A DNA stretch of 52,334 nucleotides from JBBDNV01 sp040877415 (GCA_040877415.1 JBBDNV010000191.1:1-52334), one strand, 5' to 3'. Positions 27,097 through 36,526 are shown, numbered from the stretch's first letter. The notes: a model not told the origin generated them from the letters alone. Made by a program: numbers and translations.

Positions 27097-28641
27097 TTAC
27101 GCGGCGCGCCTGGGCTCACGGCTTTGGACGTCAGGCACCGAGTCCGCGTCGCCGGAAAAAAGGCGCAGACGGACCACCGGCACGGACTGGGGATGCTGCA
27201 TCCAGTGGCGGCCGAAGCGCCGCGCCGCCCCGACAAGCATTTGCCACTGCGCCGATGGGCTCGATTGCCGCTCGCCCGATTCCATGCGCAGGCGGCACCA
27301 GCCGTTGGCCGGCGAGCGAAGCGTGAGTTCGACGGAAAGCGTGTCCTCGTCGTGATCGTCGTGATCGTCTTGATCGGCAGCCGTCCATTCGTGCCGGCAC
27401 TGGGTGCCTTGCCCCTGCATCGTGAGCTGTAATCGTCGCAAGGAACCGGTTTTGGCAACCTGCAGCAGCGCGCTCCACGCGGCGTCAAACGACATGGCTT
27501 TCAATTGTTTGGATGTCGGCAACTCGAACGAATCGACGTACAGCCGCTCGCCGAGAAGACGCCTGCCGAGGGACCATTCGTGATGGCCGATCAAGCGAGC
27601 GCGCACCAGAAGCACGCCGAGTGCGCCGCTGGCACACCACGCCAGCGTGTCCCAGCCGACGATTCGGCTCACGGTGGCGATCGTGCCCGTCAGACCACAC
27701 AGCATGAAGACGAATCGCAGAATGTACGTCGAACTGAAGCCGCGATCCAACAGCCGGTGGTGGATATGACCGCGGTCAGGGCGCCAGATTCCATGTCCGT
27801 TGAGCGCTCTGCGAACGATGGTCAACGCCGTATCGGCGATCGGAACCGCCATGAGCACGGCCATAATGGTCAAGCTCGATCGGCCGGCCGAATCGACACC
27901 CGCTTGCAGCGCAAGCAGGGCGAGCAAGAAGCCGATTACCATGCTGCCGGCGTCTCCCAAGTAAATCGTGGCCGGGGGACGATTGTAAACCAGAAAGCCG
28001 GCCAGCGCGCCGGCGACCGCCACAGCCAACACGACTGTTGCGTCGGCCCCCGTGACCAAGCCGATCGACGCGATCCCCACCGCAATGCACAAGCCGATTG
28101 TCGATGCGAGTCCATCCATGCCATCGAGCAGGTTGACCGCATTGATGCAGGCAACGAACCAGGCGATGGTCAGCGGGATCCCCCAGTTGCCGACTTCCAG
28201 TGTCAGTCCAAAAAAGCCGATTTTCCGTAGCCACAGTCCGGCCCAAACAATGGGAAACACGGAGAGAATCTGTCCCACGACCTTCCAGCTCGCGGGCAAA
28301 GTCCAGATGTCGTCAATGATTCCCAGCAGGCAAAGCGCCCCGAGCCCGAGCAGCAAGAGCGGGATCCGCGGCACGAAGGCATCGAGCGACGACGTGGCCA
28401 GCAGCGTCACGACCGCCACGGCAAAGCCGCCATAGACGGCTACGCCGCCCAACAGAGGGACGGCGCGCGTTTGCAGTTTGCGCTGGCCATCGGGGCGATC
28501 GACGATACCGACGCGCCGCGCAAGCCAGCGGGCAAGCGGGGTCAGGCCGAGCGTGGCCAACAGCGCCGACGCAAAGCCCAGGACCAAAGTCGTGACTTCG
28601 AGGCCTCCGTCCGATGCAAAACCGAATGCCTGCAGTGTCAT
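27097..28641 (-). CDS. WecA/MraY-type polyprenyl-phosphate sugar-1-phosphate transferase with C-terminal extension
   Basis: It starts the repeat unit by linking a HexNAc-1-phosphate to undecaprenyl phosphate at the membrane. The first 340 residues hold about ten membrane segments with the family motifs: RPDGQRKLQTRAVPLLGG, the Asp pair at residues 110-111 (IIDDIWTLP), NAVNLLDGMDGLAST, LGDAGSMVIGF and RGHIHHRLLDRG. Residues from about 345 to 514 are a hydrophilic extension not present in WecA, including an acidic DDHDDHDED run; I recognise no domain in it. It is convergent with the deacetylase gene (29 nt between stops) and follows the TPR protein gene on its strand. Confidence 0.9.
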   Translation of the reverse strand: MTLQAFGFASDGGLEVTTLVLGFASALLATLGLTPLARWLARRVGIVDRPDGQRKLQTRAVPLLGGVAVYGGFAVAVVTLLATSSLDAFVPRIPLLLLGLGALCLLGIIDDIWTLPASWKVVGQILSVFPIVWAGLWLRKIGFFGLTLEVGNWGIPLTIAWFVACINAVNLLDGMDGLASTIGLCIAVGIASIGLVTGADATVVLAVAVAGALAGFLVYNRPPATIYLGDAGSMVIGFLLALLALQAGVDSAGRSSLTIMAVLMAVPIADTALTIVRRALNGHGIWRPDRGHIHHRLLDRGFSSTYILRFVFMLCGLTGTIATVSRIVGWDTLAWCASGALGVLLVRARLIGHHEWSLGRRLLGERLYVDSFELPTSKQLKAMSFDAAWSALLQVAKTGSLRRLQLTMQGQGTQCRHEWTAADQDDHDDHDEDTLSVELTLRSPANGWCRLRMESGERQSSPSAQWQMLVGAARRFGRHWMQHPQSVPVVRLRLFSGDADSVPDVQSREPRRAA

Positions 28642-28709
28642 CGGTTTCTAGCTCCGTTATTGTTTGCACGTACGATATGAATGTTCGAACCGCATGCCGT
28701 TTCGCTCGG

Positions 28710-31379
28710 TCAGCGCCGTGCGGCCGGCTTCGTGTTCGTTGGCAAACCAGACTGCGCGACTCGCTGCTTGACAGCGTAGGCCAACATTTCCTGCAGGTGT
28801 TTGTCTTCCGGCCGGCGGTGGAGGCACCAATGCAGTTGCTTCTCCGCTTCGTCAAATTGCCGATACTCGAATAAACAGGTCGCCATGGTGTGGCGCGTCG
28901 CATAGTCGTTAGGATTTCCGTCGAGGGCGCGTCGCAGGCAATCAAACATCTTGTTGGGTTCGTCCAACCGGCGGTAGACGCCGTACAACTCCAACCAAAG
29001 GCCGGCGGCCGCTTCGTTATTGCTGTTCGAAGCCTCGCTGCGGCCGACTTGTGTGTAATACTCAAGCAGGAGGCGCAATTGGTCGTCCGGCAGACCCTTT
29101 GCGGCGTACTTAGCAACCAATAATCGCACGACTGGCAACTGCGGTTGGAACTGCTCGATAATAAACGTCATCGGAACCTGATAGGCCACCAGCAGGTCCG
29201 TCAATGCGATCTGAACCACGCGATCTTTTTGAAGCGCGCCTCGCCAGTACTCGACCGCTAGCTCCAGGTTGCCGGATAGCGCGGCATCGCTTCCGCCGGC
29301 CAGCAATACCTCGCCGCTGTAGGGCCGCACTTTCAAGGCTTGAGCGATGTACGCCGATTTTGCAGCGGCCGGCGCCCCTTCCAGAAAGCACAGATCGCCG
29401 AGGTAGACGTAGGCTTCGCCCAACAAGGGGCACAGCTGCAATCCGCGGCGCGTGTGCCACCAGGCCGTGTTCAAGTAGCGGCGCTGCGGGCCAACGGCCC
29501 GTGACAACCATTCGTCAAGGGCCGCGCGGTTCGCAAAACGAGATTGCACGGCCGCATCGCGGATCTGGCTTAAGGGTATTGCATTTTCGGCAGTCTTTTG
29601 CAATTGATCGAATCGCCTCAAGCAGGCTTGTGCCAGCCGAAAATGGGCCCGCGCATCCCCGGGAGTCCAGTACAGCACCTGCTGCAAATGATCGAAGACC
29701 GATTGATCGGGAAGGGGGGCCCTGCCAGTTGACTCTTCCCGTACCAGCGCATAGGCCAGGTATCGATCCCAATGGGGGGAAGCCATTGTGGCGCAGAACC
29801 GATTGCCGATCATCCACGCGCCCGCCAGGACTACGCCGGCGGTTGCGGCAGCGCACGTCCAGCGTGAAACAGCGACCCGGCGTTTTGGCGTGCCCTCCAC
29901 GGAGACACGGCCGAACTGCCACAGGCGCAGAGCGCAGGCGATCAGCAACACGTTGATCGCCATCAGCGACGGGATGTACCAGACAAAATCGACAAACGAG
30001 TGCGCCACGCTGGCAGCCAAGCTGGCTGATACGGCCGCCGCGCATAAGTAGGTGCGCTGCGAAACGGGATGCCGCAAAGTGCCCACGCACCAGAAGCCAC
30101 ACAACACCACGGCGATCGACAGCAAGACCAGCCCGGGCGCGCCGGCCTCCAGTGTGATCTGCAAAGGACCGTTTTCGGCGTGCGTGAACTCGAGTTCGAC
30201 CTGCTGGTCGAAATACGTCGGATAAACGTCGCCGTGGCTGCCAATGCCTGAGCCCAGCGGGTAGTAATCCTTGCATCCCTTGGCGTCGGCCAGCCAGAGT
30301 GCTCGCCGTTGCCCGTATCGATCGAGCGAGTCGATCGATCCGCTGGCAAAGTCGCCGATGCGCGTGGCAACCTGCTGATACCCATGAATCGCCAAGGCCG
30401 CGGCAATCAGCACGAAGGAGCCCGCCAACCCCAGCAGAAGCCTCTTGCTTAGCAGTCTCGCGCGGGCCAAGGCGGCCACCGATACCAGCGTGGCGAAGAA
30501 CATGGCGATGGCCCCGCCGCGCGACAGTGTCATGAGCCCGGCGAACAACACGAGTCCCAAGGCCGCCAGCGGCAAGATAAGTGCCAACTGATGCTGTGGC
30601 CGGGCGCTATCCGTGGCGGCAAAAGTGCCGACGTCGCGGGCGTAACGACTCATCGTCCGGTGAACCAACCAAATCAGCGGCCCGATGCCGAGTGCCAGCA
30701 GATGTGCGAAATGGTTCTTATTCGTGAACGGGCCTTTCACGGCATCGTGCGTGTCGCGGAACGGATGTTGATAGATCCACAAGAACTTGCCGTTGCTTGT
30801 CAGGTACTGCACGATCGCAAAGGCGGCCAGCAAACTGACGGAGATCGCCAACCAGCGCAGAATGGTTTCCACGTCCTCGACTCGGCGGATGCGCTGCACG
30901 GCGACGATCAACAAGAGCCCGTAGGCTAAGAGCATCACCAGGGCCGCGACCGTGGCGTTGGGGGTCATCGTCACCTGGTTCCAAGTTCCCAGGCCAAACG
31001 TTTCGCCCCCTTCTTGCCATAGCGGCAGGAGTTGGGCCGTACGGGGCGACAAGATGCGGAGCATTGGCTGCGGCAGCGGTGCCAATTGCAACAAGACCAG
31101 TCCCACGGCCGCCACCAAGATGAATTGCATCGGTGATCGCGTCCAGGACACTTCGCCGCGCATCAAGGTCTGTCGGGCTCCCCAGGCCGTCGCCACCAGC
31201 ACGGCCAGCACGACGAGGACGAATTCTCCCAATGGATGCCGCCCGCCCATGAACCACGGTGTTGCCAGGATCACTGCGGACAAGCCCCAGTCCACGATCG
31301 ACAAGAGCAGTCTTTCTGCCGCAGCGTCAGGCTTTGCCCCCTGTGGTGAGTTCGGCGATTTGCCCCTACCCGGCGACAT
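28710..31379 (-). CDS. O-antigen ligase/polymerase-like membrane protein with C-terminal TPR region
   Basis: An 889-residue protein. Residues 1 to about 480 hold a dozen hydrophobic segments with a Wzy_C/WaaL-like region. The central loop includes RGGAIAMFFATL and LGSGIGSHGDVYPTYFDQQVELEFTHAENG, of the SRG and His-containing kind seen in O-antigen ligases. From about residue 560 to the end there are TPR-like helical repeats (for example DARAHFRLAQACLRRF, YATRHTMATCLFEYRQFDEAEKQLHWCL). The longest frame begins at 31613 inside the BY-kinase gene; the ATG at 31379 has GGAGGG seven bases upstream and is chosen. The TPRs probably face the periplasm and may bind the glycan or a partner. Confidence 0.82.
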   Translation of the reverse strand: MSPGRGKSPNSPQGAKPDAAAERLLLSIVDWGLSAVILATPWFMGGRHPLGEFVLVVLAVLVATAWGARQTLMRGEVSWTRSPMQFILVAAVGLVLLQLAPLPQPMLRILSPRTAQLLPLWQEGGETFGLGTWNQVTMTPNATVAALVMLLAYGLLLIVAVQRIRRVEDVETILRWLAISVSLLAAFAIVQYLTSNGKFLWIYQHPFRDTHDAVKGPFTNKNHFAHLLALGIGPLIWLVHRTMSRYARDVGTFAATDSARPQHQLALILPLAALGLVLFAGLMTLSRGGAIAMFFATLVSVAALARARLLSKRLLLGLAGSFVLIAAALAIHGYQQVATRIGDFASGSIDSLDRYGQRRALWLADAKGCKDYYPLGSGIGSHGDVYPTYFDQQVELEFTHAENGPLQITLEAGAPGLVLLSIAVVLCGFWCVGTLRHPVSQRTYLCAAAVSASLAASVAHSFVDFVWYIPSLMAINVLLIACALRLWQFGRVSVEGTPKRRVAVSRWTCAAATAGVVLAGAWMIGNRFCATMASPHWDRYLAYALVREESTGRAPLPDQSVFDHLQQVLYWTPGDARAHFRLAQACLRRFDQLQKTAENAIPLSQIRDAAVQSRFANRAALDEWLSRAVGPQRRYLNTAWWHTRRGLQLCPLLGEAYVYLGDLCFLEGAPAAAKSAYIAQALKVRPYSGEVLLAGGSDAALSGNLELAVEYWRGALQKDRVVQIALTDLLVAYQVPMTFIIEQFQPQLPVVRLLVAKYAAKGLPDDQLRLLLEYYTQVGRSEASNSNNEAAAGLWLELYGVYRRLDEPNKMFDCLRRALDGNPNDYATRHTMATCLFEYRQFDEAEKQLHWCLHRRPEDKHLQEMLAYAVKQRVAQSGLPTNTKPAARR

Positions 31380-31392
31380 GACTTGACCCTCC

Positions 31393-33741
31393 TTATGCAG
31401 CGCGGCGACGAACGGCCTGCGGTCCACGAGCGCCTTTGGCGGGTGGTCGGACATTAAGGCCCGCTGTGCTGGTTTGCGGATCCGTGGCAGTGGTCGCGTC
31501 GGCGGAGGCCCCTTCTTCGGCGTCCTGCGTGTCGCCTTGGCCGTAACCGTAACCATAGCCGGCACCGTAGCCGTAGACGTCGTCGCCGTCGGCACCAGCG
31601 CGATTGACGACAATACCCAGCAACTTGATGCCGACGCCCGTTAGCGTCTCGGCCGCACGCATGACCAGGTGTCGTCGATTCTTGTTGGGCTGCACGACAA
31701 ATACCACGCCATCCACGAGTCGCCCCACGATCGACGTATCGCTGGCGACCAGCACCGGCGGACTGTCGATGAGGACTTGGTCATAAACAGTCTCGGCCCA
31801 GGCCAACAGATCGGCCATGCGCGGACTGGAGAGCAACTCAGACGGGTTGGGCCTGCGCGGTCCGGCGGGTAGCACGTCGAGCCCCGGAAAACCCGACGAG
31901 GAAACGAACTGAGCGATGATTTCGGTCAGGGGTGCGGACGAAACAAGGATGTCAGAAAGCCCCTTGTGCCCCTTCACGCCCATCAGGCTGGACAAACCCG
32001 GCCGCCGCATGTCGGCGTCGATCACAAGAATCTTCTTGCCGGACTGGACGCAGGCCACGGCCAGGTTGGACAACACGGTCGTTTTGCCGTCCTTCGGTTC
32101 GGCGCTGGTAACGACAATCCGCGTGGAGTCATGACTGCTGAAGGCCAGCGTCGTGCGCAAGGTGCGGAAGGCTTCGGTCTCGACGCTGTCCGGGAAGGCA
32201 TGCATCTGTACGGCGTCGAGTCCCACCGAGTGCAGTTCGCGCATCTGCCGCACGACGGCCAAGACCGGGGCGCCAAGTCGAGTGCGCAACTCTTCGGGAG
32301 ATCGCCAACGATCGTCCAGCATGTCGAGCACATAGACCAATGCCAGTCCCAGTCCCAAACCGCCAGCCACGCTGAACACGACGATCAACGAAATCTTGGG
32401 CCAGACCGCCCGCTTGGGTAGCACGGGCTCGCTGACGACGGCCGTGCGAATGTCGCCGTGGTTCTGTTTCAAATCGATGCTGGCGATTTTGTTCAACAGC
32501 ACGTCGCGAAAATCGTGCAGGAATTTCAGGTCGTGTTCCAGAATCTGCAAGCGTTCCAGTTCGCCGGTGTACGCAACGGCCTCGGACCTGGCTGCCTCGA
32601 AATTGGCGCGTAGCGCGCGCTCGTGCTCCCAGGTCTCTTTCAGGCGCTGCTGGACCATCTGCATTAAGACTTGTCCGAGTTGCCCGTCGCGCATCTGGTT
32701 CATTCGTTGGCCGACCCGGGTTCGATACTCGGCGAGGTATTGGTTCGTGATTCGGATTCGGTCGACCAATTCCACCACGCGCGGGTGCATGGGGCCGAAG
32801 TACGCCCGCAACGTCGTGAGTTGTGCTTCATCCTCCAGCAGGCTTTTTTCCATGTTGGATTGCGCGACGGCGTCCCGGCTGCTAAAGCCCAAGCCGGACA
32901 ATAGTACTTCCCGGCCGACGGAAGTCTCCAGGGCCAAGAAGTGCTGCTGGAGATCTTCGCCATTGCGGACGGCCGATTCGACGGCGGCCAGCGAAGCCTG
33001 CATTTCGAGGCGCTTTTGCTGGATTCCAATCAGGGCCTCGTTCAGCGCGACGACGCGCTGTACCATCGGGTGCACCACGGTACTGTCACTGCGGATCCCA
33101 AGATCGCCGCACTTGCGTCGAGCCTGCGACACTTCCTCTTGCTTGTGGGACAGTTGCTCTTCGAGTTGTGCCTTGTCCTTGGTCAGCGCAGTGATGATTT
33201 CGCCAGCCGTGCCCTTGTGGGTTTTTTCCATGAAATCAAAGTACGATCGTAGCACGGCGTTGATGACCGCAACCGAGGCCCTGGCGCTTTTGGAACGATA
33301 GGAAACTTCGATAATGTTCGTCTGGCGGATCGTGACCGCGGTCAGGTTAGTGCGAATCACGTTGACCCACGTGTCGGGATGGTTCGGGTCCAGATCGATG
33401 CGGTCCTCAGGCTGCAAATACTTAAGGGCCCCGTCCAGGACGGACGCACTGTGGAACAGTCGTTCGTACGTGGGCATCAGTCCTTGCCGCATTCCTTCGG
33501 GGGTCATCGACGTATTGTTGACGTCGGCGCCAGTCTGCAGCACGAGCAGCGAGGCCTTCGCCTGGTAAAGCCGCGTAGCCGTCGCGTAGTACAGCCCTCC
33601 CAGCAATACGCCGGCACCCAACGACGCGACGACGACGCCCCGCCAATGGCGCACGACGCGCATGAATTGCATCACCGCGTGCGCGGCGTGCGTGGCTCGC
33701 TGAGGAGACGACTCGTCTTGTCCGGTTGTACTGGCGGTCAC
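31393..33741 (-). CDS. Wzc-like polysaccharide co-polymerase with BY-kinase domain
   Basis: Inner-membrane chain-length regulator and tyrosine autokinase, 782 residues. It carries an N-terminal transmembrane helix at about residues 35-55, a Wzz domain, a long coiled-coil region with a GNVR-type end, and a second helix near 450 (IVVFSVAGGLGLGLALVYVL). The kinase follows, with Walker A SAEPKDGKTT near residue 548, Walker A' ILVIDADMRRPGL near 570 and Walker B VLIDSPPVLVAS near 657. A C-terminal tyrosine cluster (VYGYGAGYGYGYG, around 725-735) is the autophosphorylation tail. It lies 6 nt after the wza-like stop. The CpsB-type phosphatase at 38452 may be its antagonist. Confidence 0.93.
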   Translation of the reverse strand: MTASTTGQDESSPQRATHAAHAVMQFMRVVRHWRGVVVASLGAGVLLGGLYYATATRLYQAKASLLVLQTGADVNNTSMTPEGMRQGLMPTYERLFHSASVLDGALKYLQPEDRIDLDPNHPDTWVNVIRTNLTAVTIRQTNIIEVSYRSKSARASVAVINAVLRSYFDFMEKTHKGTAGEIITALTKDKAQLEEQLSHKQEEVSQARRKCGDLGIRSDSTVVHPMVQRVVALNEALIGIQQKRLEMQASLAAVESAVRNGEDLQQHFLALETSVGREVLLSGLGFSSRDAVAQSNMEKSLLEDEAQLTTLRAYFGPMHPRVVELVDRIRITNQYLAEYRTRVGQRMNQMRDGQLGQVLMQMVQQRLKETWEHERALRANFEAARSEAVAYTGELERLQILEHDLKFLHDFRDVLLNKIASIDLKQNHGDIRTAVVSEPVLPKRAVWPKISLIVVFSVAGGLGLGLALVYVLDMLDDRWRSPEELRTRLGAPVLAVVRQMRELHSVGLDAVQMHAFPDSVETEAFRTLRTTLAFSSHDSTRIVVTSAEPKDGKTTVLSNLAVACVQSGKKILVIDADMRRPGLSSLMGVKGHKGLSDILVSSAPLTEIIAQFVSSSGFPGLDVLPAGPRRPNPSELLSSPRMADLLAWAETVYDQVLIDSPPVLVASDTSIVGRLVDGVVFVVQPNKNRRHLVMRAAETLTGVGIKLLGIVVNRAGADGDDVYGYGAGYGYGYGQGDTQDAEEGASADATTATDPQTSTAGLNVRPPAKGARGPQAVRRRAA

Positions 33742-33747
33742 GCGGAT

Positions 33748-34854
33748 CTACCAGATGAAGGGAATGATCGCTGTTATGGAATAAGGGGCAACGACACGTA
33801 TGGAGTCAGTGATCAGCGTCGCGGGAGTTGCCTCGACACTCACGATGTCACCTGGACCTAAGCGCAAGTTGCCTTTGCCGCGGCGCTTTGCTTCCTTGAT
33901 GCTGACGACGATCACGGCAGGTTCGCTTTGGCCGGCGACCTGCCGCGTCACGTGGATTTTGTCAGCCCACTGAGTGCTCGCGCCGCCCGCTATCGCCAGC
34001 GCATCCAGCAGATAGAGTTCTTTGTCGTTCGGCAGTTCGAACCGGCCCGGTTTGGACACCAATCCGATCACGTCGACCGACTGCGGGTCGCGCCGTTGGA
34101 CCATCACGACGTCGCCATCCAGCAGGTAGTGGTCCGCGCGATCCTGCTTGGCGGCCTCGATCAGATCGATGTGATACGAAATGGGTCGCACGACCGGCCC
34201 CGGCTGACGAAACCCGGCGGGCGTAACGCCATCGGTCGGGAGCTGTTGCGGCGGGAGTACCGCGGCGGAGCGGCGAATCTGCACCGAAGTGCCCGCTTCC
34301 TCGCCCAGCCCTCCGGCCGCCACAATCGCGGCCAGCAACGAACTGGAACTGCGGGGCAGTTCGTAAACCCCGGGATTTTCGACGGCGCCGACGACGGTCA
34401 CTTTGCTGACCCGTTTTTGTCTCATCACCACGGTGACGGTCGGATTGCGATAGACGTTGCGGCCGACCGCGGCCACGGCAATCGCCTGCTCGGCCCCCAC
34501 CAGTTCCAAGCCGGCCAGGGGAAGTCGTCCGATCAGTGGAATGTTGGCAATGCCGTCTTCGCCCACCCGCACCGGCAACGAACTCGTTTCGTCTTCCGCG
34601 AAGCCGGATTCGATGCTTACCTGCACCACGTCGCCCTGTTCGATCAAGTTACTGCTGACCGATGCAGTCGCCAATCGCGACAAGTCGATGCTTCGTACGT
34701 TCTCAACGGGCGGCGCCAAAAGGTCGAGCGGCAATTTGGTCGCTTGATACAGGCGGCCTCGGGCACAACCGCCGGCGACCAGGCAGGCCAATGCCGTCGC
34801 CAGCGCGATCAAGCCCAACTTGCTACTTGGTGGTGGTTTCGTGAGCGATGTCAT
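33748..34854 (-). CDS. Wza-like outer-membrane polysaccharide export lipoprotein
   Basis: A 368-residue lipoprotein that would form the outer-membrane exit of the capsule or exopolysaccharide. The ATG at 34854 places a signal of LIALATALACLVAGGC ending at lipobox Cys30. The longer reading from 35100 adds an Arg-rich stretch and is rejected. A poly_export domain follows (LIEQGDVVQVSIESG, then VRVGEDGIANIPLIGRLPL), then two SLBB domains (VTVVGAVENPGVYELP and VDVIGLVSKPGRFELP). The gene ends 6 nt before the wzc-like gene, so the pair is co-expressed. A 632-nt leader precedes it. Confidence 0.92.
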   Translation of the reverse strand: MTSLTKPPPSSKLGLIALATALACLVAGGCARGRLYQATKLPLDLLAPPVENVRSIDLSRLATASVSSNLIEQGDVVQVSIESGFAEDETSSLPVRVGEDGIANIPLIGRLPLAGLELVGAEQAIAVAAVGRNVYRNPTVTVVMRQKRVSKVTVVGAVENPGVYELPRSSSSLLAAIVAAGGLGEEAGTSVQIRRSAAVLPPQQLPTDGVTPAGFRQPGPVVRPISYHIDLIEAAKQDRADHYLLDGDVVMVQRRDPQSVDVIGLVSKPGRFELPNDKELYLLDALAIAGGASTQWADKIHVTRQVAGQSEPAVIVVSIKEAKRRGKGNLRLGPGDIVSVEATPATLITDSIRVVAPYSITAIIPFIW

Positions 34855-35486
34855 CGGTCGTCCGGTCTCACGGTATTTGCTGCTTACCGCCGATATGGGA
34901 TTCGCCGTCGCAGTATTCCGAGCCGGAAGGCACGTTGCAGCCACGATGCAAACGCCCCTCCGACGGCGGACCGTCCGTCTCCGGCGCGTCACAAGGACCA
35001 CCGGCGACAGCCGATGCCGTTGCACGGGATTGGTTTCTTCACAGATCGAGTTGCGATCTGATCTCGGGCAGTGAACAGTCCAGCATCTGGACTTGTCCAA
35101 GGTCGAGAGAGCGCGCTTCAGCGGAGCGCCCGAGCCAGACTACCGAGACGAGACTTCGCCAACTTTACAAGACGTGACGTGACGGCCGAACGGATGAGAA
35201 GTGCTGGCTGTAAGAGACACGGCCGTCCAAGGCGGCGGGATAATAGCCAAAGGCAGTGGCAGTGGCGCGAAAAAGAGCAAAACCTAGCTTGGCCTTACCA
35301 TTACCCCGTACTCGCGATCCTTCTGATATTAGCAAATTACAACAGACGAGACGCCGCGGGCTACCAAAAGCGCATGCGTGAAGACGGGAAGCCTGGGAAG
35401 ATATCACACCGATGTTGCAATGACGATTTCCCGACCGTTGCCGGTTTTCCTCGACGCGAACCCGGGTTGTTCGGCCTGTAGTTGTT
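34855..35486. other. Long leader upstream of the wza-like gene
   Basis: 632 nt without a supported gene. The part nearest wza holds two perfect dyads: CAGATCG/CGATCTG (35042-35060) and AGTCCAG/CTGGACT (35077-35093). An AT-rich island at 35325-35345 may be a promoter, but I could not match both boxes with a proper spacer. Confidence 0.45.
35042..35060. repeat. Perfect dyad in the wza leader
   Basis: CAGATCG and CGATCTG, seven bases each, are separated by five bases. A second dyad (AGTCCAG/CTGGACT, three-base loop) lies 17 bases further at 35077-35093. Either could be an operator or a leader hairpin for the export genes. Confidence 0.4.
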
Positions 35487-36041
35487 CTAACTACCGTTGC
35501 TGTTCCCGTTGTTTAGGGCAATGGGGATGGCGATCGCGGCACTGATCATGGTTACGGCAACCAAAGCATAAACCATGCGGCGACTGGGACGCATGAATTG
35601 ACCCCATTGGCCTCGCACGACGTTACCGCCCGCGACGATCATCGCCGCTTGTTGAGCTGTCGGCGGGGCGGTCCGAGGCGACCAGAGCCGGCACGTGGCG
35701 TAGCTTTGCGCTGTCTCGATCTGATAAACGCCGCCCGACAAGCCGCCGAACTCAAAACGGCCGTTGGAATCCGTCAAAGTGGTGGCGATGTGCTGTCGTT
35801 GCTGTCGCACGTCGACGGGGATGCGCGGTAGCAGTGTCCCTTGTGAATCCACAACCTGGCCGCGAAGTATTCCGCCATCATCCAAGGCCACGTCGAGCAC
35901 CAGACTGGGTTGAGGTGCGTTGGGTCCCGACACCGGGCCCGGCGGCGGGGCGGCAAACGCCGCCTGCGGCATCAGCGTACCAAGCGCGGCGAGGATCACG
36001 ATCGTATGGCGGAAAGATTTTACGACGTTCATTTTTGCCAC
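35487..36041 (-). CDS. Exported carboxypeptidase-regulatory-like protein with C-terminal membrane anchor
   Basis: 184 residues. A signal peptide (about 1-30, ending AAFAA) is followed by a Pro-rich linker and one beta-sandwich of the carboxypeptidase-regulatory kind: GGILRGQVVDSQGTLLPRIPVDV, then TDSNGRFEFGGLSGGVYQIE. A 20-residue hydrophobic segment near 157-176 (YALVAVTMISAAIAIPIAL) ends in a short NNGNSNGS tail. It has the same plan as the gene at 36596-37150, and the two are likely paralogues. The start may be the ATG at 36041 or the one at 36032. The location beside wza and wzc suggests an envelope or glycan-associated structural role; the function is unknown. Confidence 0.8.
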   Translation of the reverse strand: MAKMNVVKSFRHTIVILAALGTLMPQAAFAAPPPGPVSGPNAPQPSLVLDVALDDGGILRGQVVDSQGTLLPRIPVDVRQQRQHIATTLTDSNGRFEFGGLSGGVYQIETAQSYATCRLWSPRTAPPTAQQAAMIVAGGNVVRGQWGQFMRPSRRMVYALVAVTMISAAIAIPIALNNGNSNGS

Positions 36042-36242
36042 CCGAGTCGAGGGTTGAGGCTGCCTTTGGGCACGTTAACGGCGCTAGAGAGTATCGGCGT
36101 TAGTCAGACTGTGGAATAGGAATAGTCGTGCTTCTCGGGAGATTCTCCACAATTGCTCGCGTCCACCGCGCCGCGCGGACAACGGGTCCCCCAATTCGCC
36201 CAGCACAAGCAGACGGCACGCCTTCGGTGCGCGCATCGGTAG

Positions 36243-36277
36243 TAGTGCAAGAACCGCAAAAGCAATTAGCCCGTGGG
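36243..36277 (+). repeat. Imperfect direct repeat, copy 1 (partner at 36524-36558)
   Basis: A 35-base stretch starting TAGTGC and containing AAAGCAATT recurs at 36524-36558 with roughly three quarters of bases identical. The two copies flank the palindromic elements. Confidence 0.6.
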
Positions 36278-36323
36278 CGGCGCGAGAGTCGGCGTTGAAA
36301 TCGCCGTCCGTGCGCGCATCGGG

Positions 36324-36431
36324 ACTAGGCTTCGTTTGAAAACCCGTAGCGGAACTCGCAAGAGTTCCGAAATCATCGGAAGTTTTGCAACTTCCGCTAC
36401 GCGCGACGCGAGTTTTCGGACAAAGCCTAGT
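36324..36431. repeat. 108-bp inverted-repeat element containing a REPIN-like doublet
   Basis: The ends, 36324-36343 and 36412-36431, are inverted repeats matching at 17 of 20 bases. Inside, at 36346-36400, are two inverted hairpins, each preceded on its own strand by GTAG: CGGAACTC-GCAA-GAGTTCCG (36350-36369) and CGGAAGTT-TTGC-AACTTCCG (36377-36396, followed by CTAC). Both stems are perfect over eight bases, and the loops GCAA and TTGC are reverse complements. A GTAG-headed hairpin is the known hallmark of REP sequences mobilised by RAYT transposases, and an inverted pair is called a REPIN. Confidence 0.75.
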
Positions 36432-36526
36432 GCCTGTTCCAGGATTTCCGTTCCGGTTCAGGCAATCCAAAATGCCGCGACAGCGGCGCATCCACACCGG
36501 AAAGAACCGGCTGGAACAGGCACTAG
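36427..36526. repeat. 100-bp palindromic element with perfect 16-bp ends
   Basis: CTAGTGCCTGTTCCAG at 36427-36442 is the exact reverse complement of 36511-36526. Inside are a second arm pair (CCGGTTC 36453-36459 and GAACCGG 36504-36510) and a small GCCGC/GCGGC hairpin. It shares its left CTAGT with the end of the preceding element, which suggests sequential insertion or a composite MITE. Confidence 0.7.

Noticed and set aside
34854..35100. Longer Wza-like protein starting at 35100
   Set aside because: The extra residues are Arg-rich and would place the lipoprotein signal internally; the ATG at 34854 gives a normal signal with a lipobox.
36346..36400. tRNA or structured RNA gene
   Set aside because: The cloverleaf-like look comes from two inverted hairpins; there is no anticodon arm, T-loop consensus or acceptor end, and a REPIN explains it better.
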